A stretch of 64,000 nucleotides of DNA, taken from Martinezella lusitana (GTDB taxonomy: Bacteria > Pseudomonadota > Alphaproteobacteria > Rhizobiales > Rhizobiaceae). The stretch covers positions 62,001 to 126,000 of the forward strand of contig NZ_JAFEVL010000061.1 in the NCBI RefSeq assembly GCF_016901135.1, given 5' to 3'. The position numbers and the translations under genes were made by a program. Within the stretch, counting starts at the first letter, position 1, and each line of letters opens with the position of its first letter. Shown piece after piece: positions 42,871 through 51,674 of the stretch. The notes under the pieces were generated by a model. It saw only the letters and a program-made list of their open reading frames with translations, did not search any database and was not told the origin of the DNA.

Positions 42871-44187
42871 ATGAGGAATTGGAGGGCCGGTCTTGCTGCC
42901 GGCATGATGGCATTGCTTGCGGGTACTTCGGTCTTCGCCGCCGATCTGCCTGGCAAGTTTCAGGGCGTGACGATCGACGCCAAGCTTATCGGCGGCCAGC
43001 AATATGAGCCGCTTTACGCGCGCATTTCCGAATGGGAGAAGGAAACGGGCGCCAAGGTCAACATCCTGTCCAAGAAGAACCATTTCGAGCTCGACAAGGA
43101 AATCAAGTCGGACATGGCCTCGGGCAGCATCTCCTGGTGCGTCGGCTCGAACCATTCGTCCTTCGCGCCTCAATATCCCGACCTCTATACCGACCTCGCT
43201 AAGCTGTTGCCGAAGGAAGAGATCGCCCAGTTCGTCGATTCGACGATCGCGGCATCGACCATCGACGGCCGCCTGATCATGCTGCCGCGCGCCCAGTTCG
43301 ACGTTTCGGCGCTCTATTATCAGAAGAGCCTCTACAACGACGAAGCCAAGAAGACGGCGTTCAAGGCGAAGTACGGTTACGATCTGGCGCCGCCGAAGAC
43401 CTGGAAGGAAGTGTCCGACCAGGCGATCTTCTTCTCCAATCCGCCGAACTTCTTCGGCACGCAGTTCCCCGGCAAGGAAGAGGCCATCAACGGCCGCTTC
43501 TATGAAATGCTGGTCGCCGAAGGCGGCGAATATCTCGACAAGGACGGCAAGCCCGCCTTCAATTCCGAAGCCGGCGTGCGTGCGCTCGACTGGTTCGTGA
43601 ACATGTACAAGGCCAAGGCCGTTCCCGCCGGTACGACCAACTATCTGTGGGACGATCTCGGCGCGGGCTTTGCTTCCGGCTCGATCGCGCTCGATCTCGA
43701 CTGGCCGGGCTGGGCGACCTATTTCAACGATCCGAAGTCCTCGAAGGTCGCCGGCAATGTCGGCGTCGTCGTGCAGCCCGTCGGTTCGTCCGGCAAGCAC
43801 ACCGGCTGGTCCGGTCACCACGGCTTCTCGGTGACCGAGGCTTGCGCCCACAAGGATGCGGCTGCTTCGCTCGTCTGGTTCCTGACCAACGACGACTCGC
43901 AGAAGCTCGAAGCTGCCAACGGCACGCTGCCGACCCGCAAGGCGGTGTGGGATTGGGACATCCAGCAGGCTGCTTCCGATCCTTATAAGAAGGAAGTGCT
44001 GAGCACCTTCCAGGAATCGATGAAATACGCCTTCCCGGTTCCGCGCACGCCGCAATGGATCGAGATTTCCAACGTCGTCTATCCGGAGCTTCAGGCCGCC
44101 ATCCTCGGTGACAAGACCTCCAAGGAAGCGCTCGACACAGCTGCCCAGAAGGCAACGGATGTCCTGAAGGACGCCGGCTCCCTCTAA
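42871..44187 (+). CDS. Sugar ABC transporter, periplasmic binding protein
   Basis: A 438-residue binding protein with a signal peptide at residues 1-24 (RNWRAGLAAGMMALLAGTSVFA). The mature protein fits the large CUT1-type binders (IGGQQYEPLYARISEWEKETGAKV, LDLDWPGWATYFNDP, GWSGHHGFSVTEACAHKDAAASLVWFL). The sugar is not readable from sequence; neighbouring enzymes suggest a 6-deoxyhexose or a pentose/hexose routed through a sugar acid. GGGAGGA precedes the ATG. A strong hairpin follows the stop, as after smoE. Confidence 0.9.
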   Translation: MRNWRAGLAAGMMALLAGTSVFAADLPGKFQGVTIDAKLIGGQQYEPLYARISEWEKETGAKVNILSKKNHFELDKEIKSDMASGSISWCVGSNHSSFAPQYPDLYTDLAKLLPKEEIAQFVDSTIAASTIDGRLIMLPRAQFDVSALYYQKSLYNDEAKKTAFKAKYGYDLAPPKTWKEVSDQAIFFSNPPNFFGTQFPGKEEAINGRFYEMLVAEGGEYLDKDGKPAFNSEAGVRALDWFVNMYKAKAVPAGTTNYLWDDLGAGFASGSIALDLDWPGWATYFNDPKSSKVAGNVGVVVQPVGSSGKHTGWSGHHGFSVTEACAHKDAAASLVWFLTNDDSQKLEAANGTLPTRKAVWDWDIQQAASDPYKKEVLSTFQESMKYAFPVPRTPQWIEISNVVYPELQAAILGDKTSKEALDTAAQKATDVLKDAGSL

Positions 44188-44198
44188 GCGAGGCAATC

Positions 44199-44228
44199 GA
44201 AATCCCGCGCTCAAAAGCGCGGGATTTC
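44199..44228 (+). terminator. Stable hairpin between binding-protein and permease genes
   Basis: GAAATCCCGCGCT pairs perfectly with AGCGCGGGATTTC around the loop CAAA, a 13-base-pair stem eleven bases after the stop codon. There is no long U-tract, so it may protect the upstream message from 3' decay more than end transcription. Confidence 0.7.
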
Positions 44229-44372
44229 CGCAATCTGACTTCGAGAATGGCTTTCGACCTGCCCGTAAGGGGCCGGTCTGTCCAGCCGGTTTCGCGCCGG
44301 CTTCTCGTCCTCACGCAATCCATTCCACGCAGTCCGGGCCACGCTGCCGAGGAATGCCGACAGGTCCAAGCC

Positions 44373-45266
44373 ATGTTCAAAAAGATATCCCCACCGGTCC
44401 TGCTTCTTCTCCCGGCGATCATCGTCCTTGTCGCCGTGGTGCTGTTTCCGCTGCTTCTGTCCTTCTATTCCAGCTTCACGCCGTTTCGTCTGACGCGGCC
44501 GGCCACGCTCTTTACCTTCATCGGTCTGCGCAACTATATCCGCATCCTGACCGACCCGGTGTTTCTGGCTGCTTTCGTGCGCACCGTCGTGCTGCTGACG
44601 ATCGCACTCAATCTGGAAATGCTGCTCGGCCTGGGATTGGCCCTGTTGGTCAACAAGGCGACCCACGGCAAGCGCATCCTGCGCACGCTGATGATGTTCC
44701 CGATGATGTTTTCGCCCGTGCTCGTCGGCTTCCAGTTCAAGTTCATGTTCAACGACAATGTCGGCATCATCAACAATGCCCTGCAGTCGCTCGGTATTAC
44801 CAATGATGCCATCCCCTGGCTGATCGACGGCAATCTGGCGCTGTTTTCAATCATCGTCGCGGAAGTCTGGTCGTCGACCTCGGTCTTCGCCATCCTCATT
44901 CTCGCCGGCCTGTTCGCCATGCCTCAGGAGCCGGTGGAGGCTGCCAAGGTCGACGGCTGTACCGGCTGGCAGACCTTCCGCTACGTGACCTGGCCGTTCC
45001 TGATGCCCTTTGCCTTCATCGCCATGACGATCCGTTCGCTCGACGTCGCCCGCGCCTATGACATCGTCAAGATCATGACCGATGGCGGGCCGGCGCGGCG
45101 CACGGAGCTGATCTGGACGCTGGTCGGGCGCACCGCCTATGCCGACGCGCAGATGGGGCTCGCCAACGCCATGGCCTATGTCTCGATCATCCTTTCGATC
45201 GCCTTCACAGTCTATTTCTTCCGTAAGCTGGCTCTTGCCCGCACCCAGATCGGAGCGGAGTGGTAA
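44373..45266 (+). CDS. Sugar ABC transporter permease 1
   Basis: A 297-residue MalF/UgpA-type permease with six membrane segments beginning VLLLLPAIIVLVAVVLFPLLL. The EAA loop is EAAKVDGCTGWQTFRYVTWP near residue 190. The start MFKKISPPV at 44373 is chosen; the upstream in-frame sequence contains the hairpin region and is not protein-like. The next permease begins two bases after this stop. Confidence 0.9.
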   Translation: MFKKISPPVLLLLPAIIVLVAVVLFPLLLSFYSSFTPFRLTRPATLFTFIGLRNYIRILTDPVFLAAFVRTVVLLTIALNLEMLLGLGLALLVNKATHGKRILRTLMMFPMMFSPVLVGFQFKFMFNDNVGIINNALQSLGITNDAIPWLIDGNLALFSIIVAEVWSSTSVFAILILAGLFAMPQEPVEAAKVDGCTGWQTFRYVTWPFLMPFAFIAMTIRSLDVARAYDIVKIMTDGGPARRTELIWTLVGRTAYADAQMGLANAMAYVSIILSIAFTVYFFRKLALARTQIGAEW

Positions 45267-45268
45267 TC

Positions 45269-46135
45269 ATGGATCGCAACGCTCAACAACGCCTGCAGCG
45301 CCGTCTGCGCAAAGCCGCCTATCTCGTCGGCCTCTTCATCGCGATGCTCATCATCTGCCTGCCGGGCCTCTGGATCATCATCAGCTCGCTGCGCCCGACG
45401 GTGGAGATCATGGCGAAGCCGCCGGTCTGGATCCCGCAGGAGCTTTCGCTGGAAGCCTATCGCTCGATGTTCAGCGGCGTGGGGCAGGGCGGCATTCCCG
45501 TCTGGGATTATTTCCGCAATTCGCTGATCATCTCCATCACATCGACGGCCATCGCGCTCGTGATCGGCATGTCCGGTGGCTATGCCTTCGCCCGCTTCCG
45601 GTTCCCCGGCAAGTCGGCGGTGTTCTTAGGCCTGATGCTGACACGCTCCGTGCCGGGCGTCGCCCTGTCGCTGCCGCTGTTCATGGTCTATGCCCGGCTT
45701 GGCATCATCGACACGCATTTCGGCCTGATCCTCACCTATGTCGCGCTGAACGTGCCCTTCACCATCTGGCTGATCGACGGCTTCTTCCGGCAAGTGCCGA
45801 AGGATCTCGCCGAGGCGGCGCAGATCGACGGATGCACGCGCTGGCAGGCTTTCTGGCAGGTGGAATTTCCGCTTGCCGGCCCCGGTATCGCTTCCGCCGG
45901 CATCTTCGCCTTCCTCACCTGCTGGAACGAATATGCCTTGGCCTCGCAGCTGACGCGCTCGGTCGATTCGAAGACGCTGCCTGTGGGCTTGCTCGACTAT
46001 ACGTCCGAGTTCACCATCGACTGGCGGGGCATGTGTGCGCTCGCGGTCGTGATGATCATTCCGGCGCTCGCACTCACTTTCATCATTCAGAAGCATCTGG
46101 TGTCGGGTCTGACATTCGGTGCGGTCAAAGGTTGA
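45269..46135 (+). CDS. Sugar ABC transporter permease 2
   Basis: A 288-residue MalG-type permease. Six hydrophobic segments are visible, with the EAA loop EAAQIDGCTRWQAFWQVEFP near residue 187. The ATG at 45269 has GGAG about nine bases upstream; a GTG three codons earlier is possible. Six bases separate it from the ATPase gene, so importer subunits are made from one message. Confidence 0.92.
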   Translation: MDRNAQQRLQRRLRKAAYLVGLFIAMLIICLPGLWIIISSLRPTVEIMAKPPVWIPQELSLEAYRSMFSGVGQGGIPVWDYFRNSLIISITSTAIALVIGMSGGYAFARFRFPGKSAVFLGLMLTRSVPGVALSLPLFMVYARLGIIDTHFGLILTYVALNVPFTIWLIDGFFRQVPKDLAEAAQIDGCTRWQAFWQVEFPLAGPGIASAGIFAFLTCWNEYALASQLTRSVDSKTLPVGLLDYTSEFTIDWRGMCALAVVMIIPALALTFIIQKHLVSGLTFGAVKG

Positions 46136-46140
46136 TCCTC

Positions 46141-47238
46141 ATGGCTCAGGTTTCTCTCAAAAAACTCGTCAAGCGCTACGGTGCGCTGGAAATCGTCCAC
46201 GGGATCGATCTCGACATCGCCGATAAGGAATTCATCGCGCTCGTCGGCCCCTCCGGTTGCGGCAAGTCGACGACGCTGCGGATGATCGCCGGCCTCGAGG
46301 AAGTCTCCGGCGGCACGATCGAGATCGGTAACACCGTCGTCAATGACCTGCCGCCGCGCGACCGCAACATCTCCATGGTGTTCCAGTCTTATGCGCTCTA
46401 TCCGCATATGACGGTGCGCGAGAACATGGGCTTCTCTCTGAAGATCGCCAAGCAGCCGCAGACCGAGATCGACCGGCGCGTCAACGAGGCGGCCGCCATT
46501 CTCGGCCTGGATGTCCTGATGGACCGCCGCCCGGCGCAGCTTTCCGGCGGCCAGCGCCAGCGCGTCGCGATGGGCCGCGCCATCGTGCGCCAGCCGGAAG
46601 TCTTCCTCTTCGACGAGCCGCTGTCGAACCTCGATGCCAAGCTGCGCACGCAGATGCGCACCGAGATCAAGAAGCTGCACGCCAAGGTGCAGTCGACGGT
46701 GGTCTATGTCACGCACGACCAGGTCGAGGCGATGACGCTCGCCGACCGTATCGTCATCATGCGCGACGGCTATATCGAGCAGGTCGGCACGCCGGATCAG
46801 GTGTTCAAGAAGCCTGCTACGCGCTTCGTTGCCGGCTTCATCGGCTCGCCGCCGATGAACATCGAGGAAGCGACGCTGAAAGCCGGCGAGCTGGTGTTCA
46901 AGAATGGCGACCGGCTGCCGTTGCCCGGCCAGTTTGCCGGCAAGGTCAAGGACGGCGAAAAGGTCGCCTTCGGCCTGCGGCCCGATGACATCTTCCCGAC
47001 CGGCCACGGTCTGCATTCCGGTGCTGAATCGGCGGTACACGAGCTGACGCTGCCTGTCGCCATCACCGAGCCGCTCGGCAATGAAACGCTTGTTTTCGTC
47101 GAATTCGCCGGACGCGACTGGGTGTCGCGCATGCTCAATCCGCATGCCCTGAAGAGCGGCGAGCAATTGAAGATGAGCTTCGATTTCAGCCAGGCGCATC
47201 TCTTTTCTGTCGAAACCGGCAAGAGCCTGGCAATCTGA
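46141..47238 (+). CDS. Sugar ABC transporter ATP-binding protein (UgpC/MalK type)
   Basis: A 365-residue ATPase with Walker A GPSGCGKST near residue 38, signature LSGGQRQRVAMGRA near 135, Walker B VFLFDEP, and switch His in VTHDQVEAMT. The C-terminal regulatory domain (FGLRPDDIFPTGHG onward) is complete. It is about 65 percent alike by eye to the smoK product, but belongs to the IclR cluster. The mandelate-racemase-like gene follows after eleven bases. Confidence 0.94.
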   Translation: MAQVSLKKLVKRYGALEIVHGIDLDIADKEFIALVGPSGCGKSTTLRMIAGLEEVSGGTIEIGNTVVNDLPPRDRNISMVFQSYALYPHMTVRENMGFSLKIAKQPQTEIDRRVNEAAAILGLDVLMDRRPAQLSGGQRQRVAMGRAIVRQPEVFLFDEPLSNLDAKLRTQMRTEIKKLHAKVQSTVVYVTHDQVEAMTLADRIVIMRDGYIEQVGTPDQVFKKPATRFVAGFIGSPPMNIEEATLKAGELVFKNGDRLPLPGQFAGKVKDGEKVAFGLRPDDIFPTGHGLHSGAESAVHELTLPVAITEPLGNETLVFVEFAGRDWVSRMLNPHALKSGEQLKMSFDFSQAHLFSVETGKSLAI

Positions 47239-47249
47239 GGAGCCGACCC

Positions 47250-48362
47250 ATGGCACGTATCGAGAAAATAGAACTGCGCATGGTCGACCTGCCGCCGAAG
47301 GTGAAGCGGACGGATGCGATCCAGAGCTTCGTCAGCCAGGAGACGCCGATCGTCACCATCACGGATTCCGACGGCGCTGTCGGCACCGGCTACAGCTATA
47401 CGATCGGCACCGGCGGCTCGTCCGTCATGCGGCTGCTATCAGATCATCTGGTGCCGCTACTGCTCGGTGAGGATGCCGATTGCATCGAGGCGATCTGGCA
47501 CAAACTGGAATTCGCCACCCACGCGACGACCATCGGGCCTATCACCGCACTGGCGCTTGCCGCTGTCGATACGGCGCTGTGGGATCTGCGGGCCAAAAAG
47601 CAGGGCCTGCCGCTCTGGAAGCTGGCCGGCGGCGCTAGGGATCGCTGCTCGCTCTATACGACAGAGGGCGGCTGGCTGCATATCGAGAAGGAAGCATTGG
47701 TCGAGGATGCCTTGCGGGCGAAGGCCAAGGGTTTTTCCGGTTCGAAAGTGAAGATCGGCAAGCCGCATGGCTCGGAGGATTATGATCGGCTCGCGGCGAT
47801 GCGCCTGGCGCTCGGCTCCGGCTTCGAGATCATGACCGACTGCAATCAGGGCTTTACCGTCGACGAGGCGATCCGCCGGGCCGCGCGCCTCAAGGAGCTG
47901 GATCTCGCCTGGATCGAGGAGCCGCTGCCGGCCGACGATCTCGACGGCCATATTCGGCTGACGCGATCGACGCCGACGCCGATCGCGGTCGGTGAGTCCA
48001 TGTATTCGATCCGACATTTCCGCGAATATATGCAGAAGGGCGCCTGCTCGATTGTTCAGGTCGATGTTGCCCGCATTGGCGGTATCACGCCCTGGCTCAA
48101 GGTGGCGCATGCGGCCGAGGCCTTCGACATTCCCGTTTGCCCGCATTTCCTGATGGAGCTGCATGTCAGCCTCGCCTGCGCGGTGCCGAACGGCAAATAT
48201 GTCGAATATATCCCGCAGCTCGATGACCTCACCACCAAGGGCATGGAGATCGTCGACGGCATGGCGCTTGCGCCCTCCGAGCCCGGTATCGGCATTGCCT
48301 GGGATTGGGAAGCGGTGAAGGCTCGCTCGATCGGCGAATTCACGCGGGAAATACATCGCTGA
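47250..48362 (+). CDS. Enolase-superfamily sugar-acid dehydratase (mandelate racemase subgroup)
   Basis: A 370-residue enzyme of the mandelate racemase subgroup. The catalytic pair is Lys166-x-Lys168 (SKVKIGK), metal ligands are Asp197 (MTDCNQG), Glu223 (WIEEPL) and Glu249 (VGESM), and the second base is His299 (CPHF). All key residues of the subgroup are present, so it should be active. Members dehydrate acid sugars to 2-keto-3-deoxy acids. L-fuconate dehydratases are usually longer (about 430 residues), so a different acid sugar is possible. It follows the importer within the same operon and precedes the RhaM mutarotase by thirteen bases. Confidence 0.88.
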   Translation: MARIEKIELRMVDLPPKVKRTDAIQSFVSQETPIVTITDSDGAVGTGYSYTIGTGGSSVMRLLSDHLVPLLLGEDADCIEAIWHKLEFATHATTIGPITALALAAVDTALWDLRAKKQGLPLWKLAGGARDRCSLYTTEGGWLHIEKEALVEDALRAKAKGFSGSKVKIGKPHGSEDYDRLAAMRLALGSGFEIMTDCNQGFTVDEAIRRAARLKELDLAWIEEPLPADDLDGHIRLTRSTPTPIAVGESMYSIRHFREYMQKGACSIVQVDVARIGGITPWLKVAHAAEAFDIPVCPHFLMELHVSLACAVPNGKYVEYIPQLDDLTTKGMEIVDGMALAPSEPGIGIAWDWEAVKARSIGEFTREIHR

Positions 48363-48375
48363 GGAGGAACTGGCC

Positions 48376-48705
48376 ATGCAACGGATGGGTATGGTGATCG
48401 GCCTGGAGCCGGCCAAGGTCGCGGAATACAAGGCGCTACACGCGGCCGTCTGGCCCGAGATCCTGGCGCTGATCTCCGAATGCAACATCACCAACTATTC
48501 GATCTTCCTGAAGGAGCCGGAAAACCTGCTCTTCGGCTACTGGGAATATGTCGGCACGGATTTCGAGGCCGACATGCGCAAGATGGCCGCCAGCCCGAAA
48601 AACCAGGAATGGTGGTCGGTCTGCATGCCCTGTCAGAAGCCGTTGGAGACCCGCAAGGAGGGTGAGTGGTGGGCCATGATGGAGGAGGTGTTTCATCATG
48701 ATTAG
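48376..48705 (+). CDS. RhaM family L-rhamnose mutarotase-like protein
   Basis: A 109-residue dimeric alpha/beta-barrel protein of the RhaM family, with RMGMVIGLEPAKVAEYKALHAAVWPEILALI, NYSIFL, LFGYWEYVG and QEWWSVCMPCQKPL. RhaM interconverts anomers of L-rhamnose, and relatives act on L-fucose. In this cluster it should prepare the beta or alpha sugar for the dehydrogenase. AGGAGGAAC precedes the ATG. A repeat follows and separates it from the Gfo/Idh gene. Confidence 0.9.
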   Translation: MQRMGMVIGLEPAKVAEYKALHAAVWPEILALISECNITNYSIFLKEPENLLFGYWEYVGTDFEADMRKMAASPKNQEWWSVCMPCQKPLETRKEGEWWAMMEEVFHHD

Positions 48706-48735
48706 AGATTGGAATGAAAGGCGCCGCGAAGCGAC

Positions 48736-48878
48736 CACCTCCCCCTTGAGGGGGGAGGTCGCGCGGTACGCGCGGGTGGGGGTGACGCTCGGGATGCACA
48801 TGTCTACCTTCTTTGCACGAGGAGGGGTCACCCCGCCCCGGACCTTCGGTCCGACCCTCCCCCTCAAGGGGAGGGTGT
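48736..48878. repeat. RIME-like palindromic element inside the sugar-acid operon
   Basis: ACCTCCCCCTTGAGGGGGGA opens the element, GCGCGGTACGCGC is a smaller palindrome inside, and CCCTCCCCCTCAAGGGGAGG closes it. ACCCCGCC and GGTCGGACCG-like stretches add further hairpins. It lies between rhaM and the Gfo/Idh gene, and its end supplies the GGGGAGGG before the next ATG, so it contributes a ribosome-binding site. Confidence 0.78.
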
Positions 48879-48879
48879 A

Positions 48880-49953
48880 ATGACCTTCGATCCCAAATCT
48901 CTCCGCCAATGGTGGCCCAAACCCGGCAAGCCGCGCCCGATCGTGATCTTCGGTGCCGGCAGTATCGTCGGCGATGCGCATCTGCCGGCTTACAAAAAGG
49001 GCGGCTTCCCGGTGGCGGGTCTTTACGACCCGAATGCCGAGAAGGCGGCGGAGCTGGCGGCTCAATGGGGTATCCGCGCCTTTGCCACTGAGGCGGAGGC
49101 GTTGGCCGTCGAAGGCGCGATCTTCGATCTCGCGACGCCGCCGGCGGCGCACGCTACGATCCTCTCGAAATTGCCGCGGGGCTCCTTTGCGTTGATCCAG
49201 AAGCCGATGGGCAGCGATCTGGCCGGTGCAACCGAGATTCTGCGGGTTTGCCGCGAGCGCGATATCAAGGCGGCCGTCAATTTCCAGCTGCGCTTCGCGC
49301 CGATGATGCTGGCGCTTTATGACGCGGTGGAGAAGGGCTATCTCGGCGAGGTCGTCGATTTCGACGCATGGCTCGCGCTTGCGACGCCCTGGGGGCTCTG
49401 GCCCTTCCTGAAGGGTCTGCCGCGGATCGAGATCGCCATGCACTCGATACACTACCTCGATTTCATTCGCGGGCTGCTCGGCAATCCGCAGGGCGTGCAT
49501 GCCAAGACCATTGGCCATCCCAACCACGATGTCGCCCAGACGCGGACGGCAGCGATCCTGGACTATGGCGACAAGGTGCGCTGCATACTCTCGGTCAATC
49601 ACGACCATGATTTCGGCCGTAAGTACCAGGCCTGCGAGTTCCGTATCGCCGGCACCAAGGGTGCTGCCTATATCAAGCTCGGCGTCAATCTCGACTATCC
49701 GCGCGGCGAGCCGGATGAGCTGTGGATCCGTCCCGCCGGTGGCAATGATTGGGTGGAGGTGAAGCTCGAGGGCGCCTGGTTCCCGGATGCCTTCGTCAAC
49801 CGTATGGCCAACCTGCAGCGCTTCGCCTCAGGCGAGGACAAGGTGCTGATCGGCTCGGTCGAGGATGCCTGGCAGACCATGGCGCTGGTCGAAGCTGCCT
49901 ATCAGTCGAGCGCCGCTCCGGCGACGCCGATTGCCGAACTTCCGAAGGCTTGA
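48880..49953 (+). CDS. Gfo/Idh/MocA family oxidoreductase
   Basis: A 357-residue NAD(P)-dependent dehydrogenase. The Rossmann loop is IVIFGAGSIVGDAHLPAY near residue 22. IQKPMGSD replaces the usual EKP stretch, keeping the catalytic Lys. HSIHYLDFIRGLLG contains the active-site His. Such enzymes oxidise sugars at C1 or inositols; in this cluster sugar-to-lactone oxidation before the AH2 lactonase is the best fit. The start immediately follows GGGGAGGG from the repeat. It is four bases ahead of the second maoC. Confidence 0.85.
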   Translation: MTFDPKSLRQWWPKPGKPRPIVIFGAGSIVGDAHLPAYKKGGFPVAGLYDPNAEKAAELAAQWGIRAFATEAEALAVEGAIFDLATPPAAHATILSKLPRGSFALIQKPMGSDLAGATEILRVCRERDIKAAVNFQLRFAPMMLALYDAVEKGYLGEVVDFDAWLALATPWGLWPFLKGLPRIEIAMHSIHYLDFIRGLLGNPQGVHAKTIGHPNHDVAQTRTAAILDYGDKVRCILSVNHDHDFGRKYQACEFRIAGTKGAAYIKLGVNLDYPRGEPDELWIRPAGGNDWVEVKLEGAWFPDAFVNRMANLQRFASGEDKVLIGSVEDAWQTMALVEAAYQSSAAPATPIAELPKA

Positions 49954-49956
49954 GGA

Positions 49957-50418
49957 ATGTCTGAACAAACCATCTACTTCGAAGACTATGAACTCGGTCA
50001 TGTCAGGGTGACCACAGGACGGACGATCACCGAGACCGACTTCGTCGTTCATGCCGGCCATACCGGTGATTTCTTTCCGCATCACATGGATGCCGAATTC
50101 GCCAAGACCTTGCCTGGTGGCCAGCGTATCGCGCATGGCACGATGATCTTCTCGATCGGCGTCGGCCTCACGGCGTCGCTCATCAACCCCGTTGCCTTTT
50201 CCTATGGCTATGACCGGCTCCGCTTCGTCCGTCCCGTGCATATCGGCGATACGATCCGCACGCGTGTCACCATATCGGCGAAGGAGGATGATCCGAAGCG
50301 GCCGGCGGCCGGCCGTGTCGTCGAGCGCTGCGAAGTGTTGAACCAGCGCGACGAAGTCGTGCTCGCCGCCGATCATATCCTGATCGTCGAGCGCAAATCG
50401 GCTACGGAGAAGGCATGA
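49957..50418 (+). CDS. MaoC-like dehydratase domain protein (second copy)
   Basis: A 153-residue hot-dog protein. YFEDYELGHVRVTTGRTITETDF leads to the HAGHTGDFFPHHMDAEFA site with candidate Asp and His, then IAHGTMIFSIGVGL and FSYGYDRLRFVRPVHIGDTI. It is only distantly like the first MaoC protein of the cluster and is shorter by 28 residues, so the two could form a heteromeric enzyme or act on successive intermediates. Substrate unknown. Packed between the Gfo/Idh and binding-protein-like genes with gaps of 3 and 13 bases. Confidence 0.85.
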   Translation: MSEQTIYFEDYELGHVRVTTGRTITETDFVVHAGHTGDFFPHHMDAEFAKTLPGGQRIAHGTMIFSIGVGLTASLINPVAFSYGYDRLRFVRPVHIGDTIRTRVTISAKEDDPKRPAAGRVVERCEVLNQRDEVVLAADHILIVERKSATEKA

Positions 50419-50431
50419 TGGTGAAGCTCAC

Positions 50432-51562
50432 ATGATTAAGCTTAGGGGAATGACCTGGTCGCATCCGCGCGGCTACGATCCAATGCTGGCATGCTCGAAG
50501 CTCTGGCAGGAAAAGACCGGTGTCGAGATCACCTGGGAGAAGCGGTCGCTGCAGGATTTCGAGACCTTCCCGGTCGAGGAGCTGGCTGCCGCCTACGACC
50601 TCATCGTCGTCGATCATCCGCATGTCGGGCAGATCATGCGCGAGAACTGCCTCTTGCCGCTCGACGATGCTGCCCATGCGGACGAGATTGCCGCGATCGC
50701 GGCCGGCACGGTCGGCCGCTCCTATCCGAGCTACAACTGGCAGGGTCGGCAATGGGCCTTTCCGATCGATGCGGCAACGCAGGTGCAGGCTTACCGCCCC
50801 GACCGCATGAGCGCGCCGGTGAATGATCTTGCCGAGTTCATCACGCTCGCAGCGAAGGGCAAGGCGATCCTGCCGATGCGGCCGCCGCATTCGCTGATGA
50901 CTTTCATCACGCTTGCAGCCCATCTCGGCACGCCCTGCAGCATCGAGGGACCGGATTTCATCGAGAAGGCGGATGGCGAGGCGGTGCTCGACTGGATGGC
51001 ACGGATCGTCGCCGCGATGGATGTCCGATGCTACGAGATGGATCCGATCGCCGTGCTCGACCTGATGGGCCAGCCCGATAGCCCATACGATGTGTCTCCG
51101 TTCGTCTACGGCTACGTCAACTATTCCTTCGCAGAATTCAGGCCTTCGCCGATCGCCTTCGCCGATATGCCCGTCATCGATGGGCGTGCCCCGAACGGTT
51201 CGGCGCTTGGCGGCACAGGCATCGCCGTCTCGGCCCGCACGCAAGCTCCTGAAGAGGCGAAGGCTTTTGCGCGCTGGATCGCGGGCGGGCCGGTACAATC
51301 AGGCGTCTATGCCGGCAGCAACGGTCAGCCTGGTCATTCCGACGCCTGGGTCAGCGACACGGTCAATACGCCCGCGCTCGACTTTTACCGCAACACGCGC
51401 GCAACGCTGGAGGGCGCTTATGTGCGGCCACGGCACGACGGCTATATGGCATTCCAGAGCGCGGCGTCAGAAGTGATTAGCGATGGACTGCGAGCGGGCG
51501 AGCGGCATACAGTCCTCGTCGAAAAGCTCAACCGGCTCTTCGCGCAATCGTTCGAAGGTTAA
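50432..51562 (+). CDS. Solute-binding-protein-like protein without a signal peptide
   Basis: A 376-residue protein that looks like a type-1 extracellular solute-binding protein (MTWSHPRGYDPMLACSKLWQEKTGV, DLIVVDHPHVGQIM, FPIDAATQVQAYRPD, GGTGIAVSARTQAPEEAKAFARWI). It begins IKLRGMTWSHPRGYDP, which is already the mature fold, and no hydrophobic export signal lies upstream in any frame between the maoC stop and this ATG. It therefore seems cytoplasmic. It could bind a pathway intermediate, act as a sensor, or have become an enzyme. It is in the operon 13 bases after maoC. The family is seen in other rhizobial catabolic clusters, but its role is unknown to me. Confidence 0.75.
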   Translation: MIKLRGMTWSHPRGYDPMLACSKLWQEKTGVEITWEKRSLQDFETFPVEELAAAYDLIVVDHPHVGQIMRENCLLPLDDAAHADEIAAIAAGTVGRSYPSYNWQGRQWAFPIDAATQVQAYRPDRMSAPVNDLAEFITLAAKGKAILPMRPPHSLMTFITLAAHLGTPCSIEGPDFIEKADGEAVLDWMARIVAAMDVRCYEMDPIAVLDLMGQPDSPYDVSPFVYGYVNYSFAEFRPSPIAFADMPVIDGRAPNGSALGGTGIAVSARTQAPEEAKAFARWIAGGPVQSGVYAGSNGQPGHSDAWVSDTVNTPALDFYRNTRATLEGAYVRPRHDGYMAFQSAASEVISDGLRAGERHTVLVEKLNRLFAQSFEG

Positions 51563-51674
51563 GGCGAGGCTGCGCCAACTATTTGTTATTGCATGATCTT
51601 ATCTGACATGCCGCCGGCGATTTTCCGGCTGTTGGAATGGATGAGATCATATTCCCGAGGAAAGGATCAGGATT

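Noticed and set aside
45139..46140. Long in-frame extension upstream of the sugar-importer ATPase
   Set aside because: It runs through the second permease in another frame; the ATPase family start and six-base spacing support ATG 46141.
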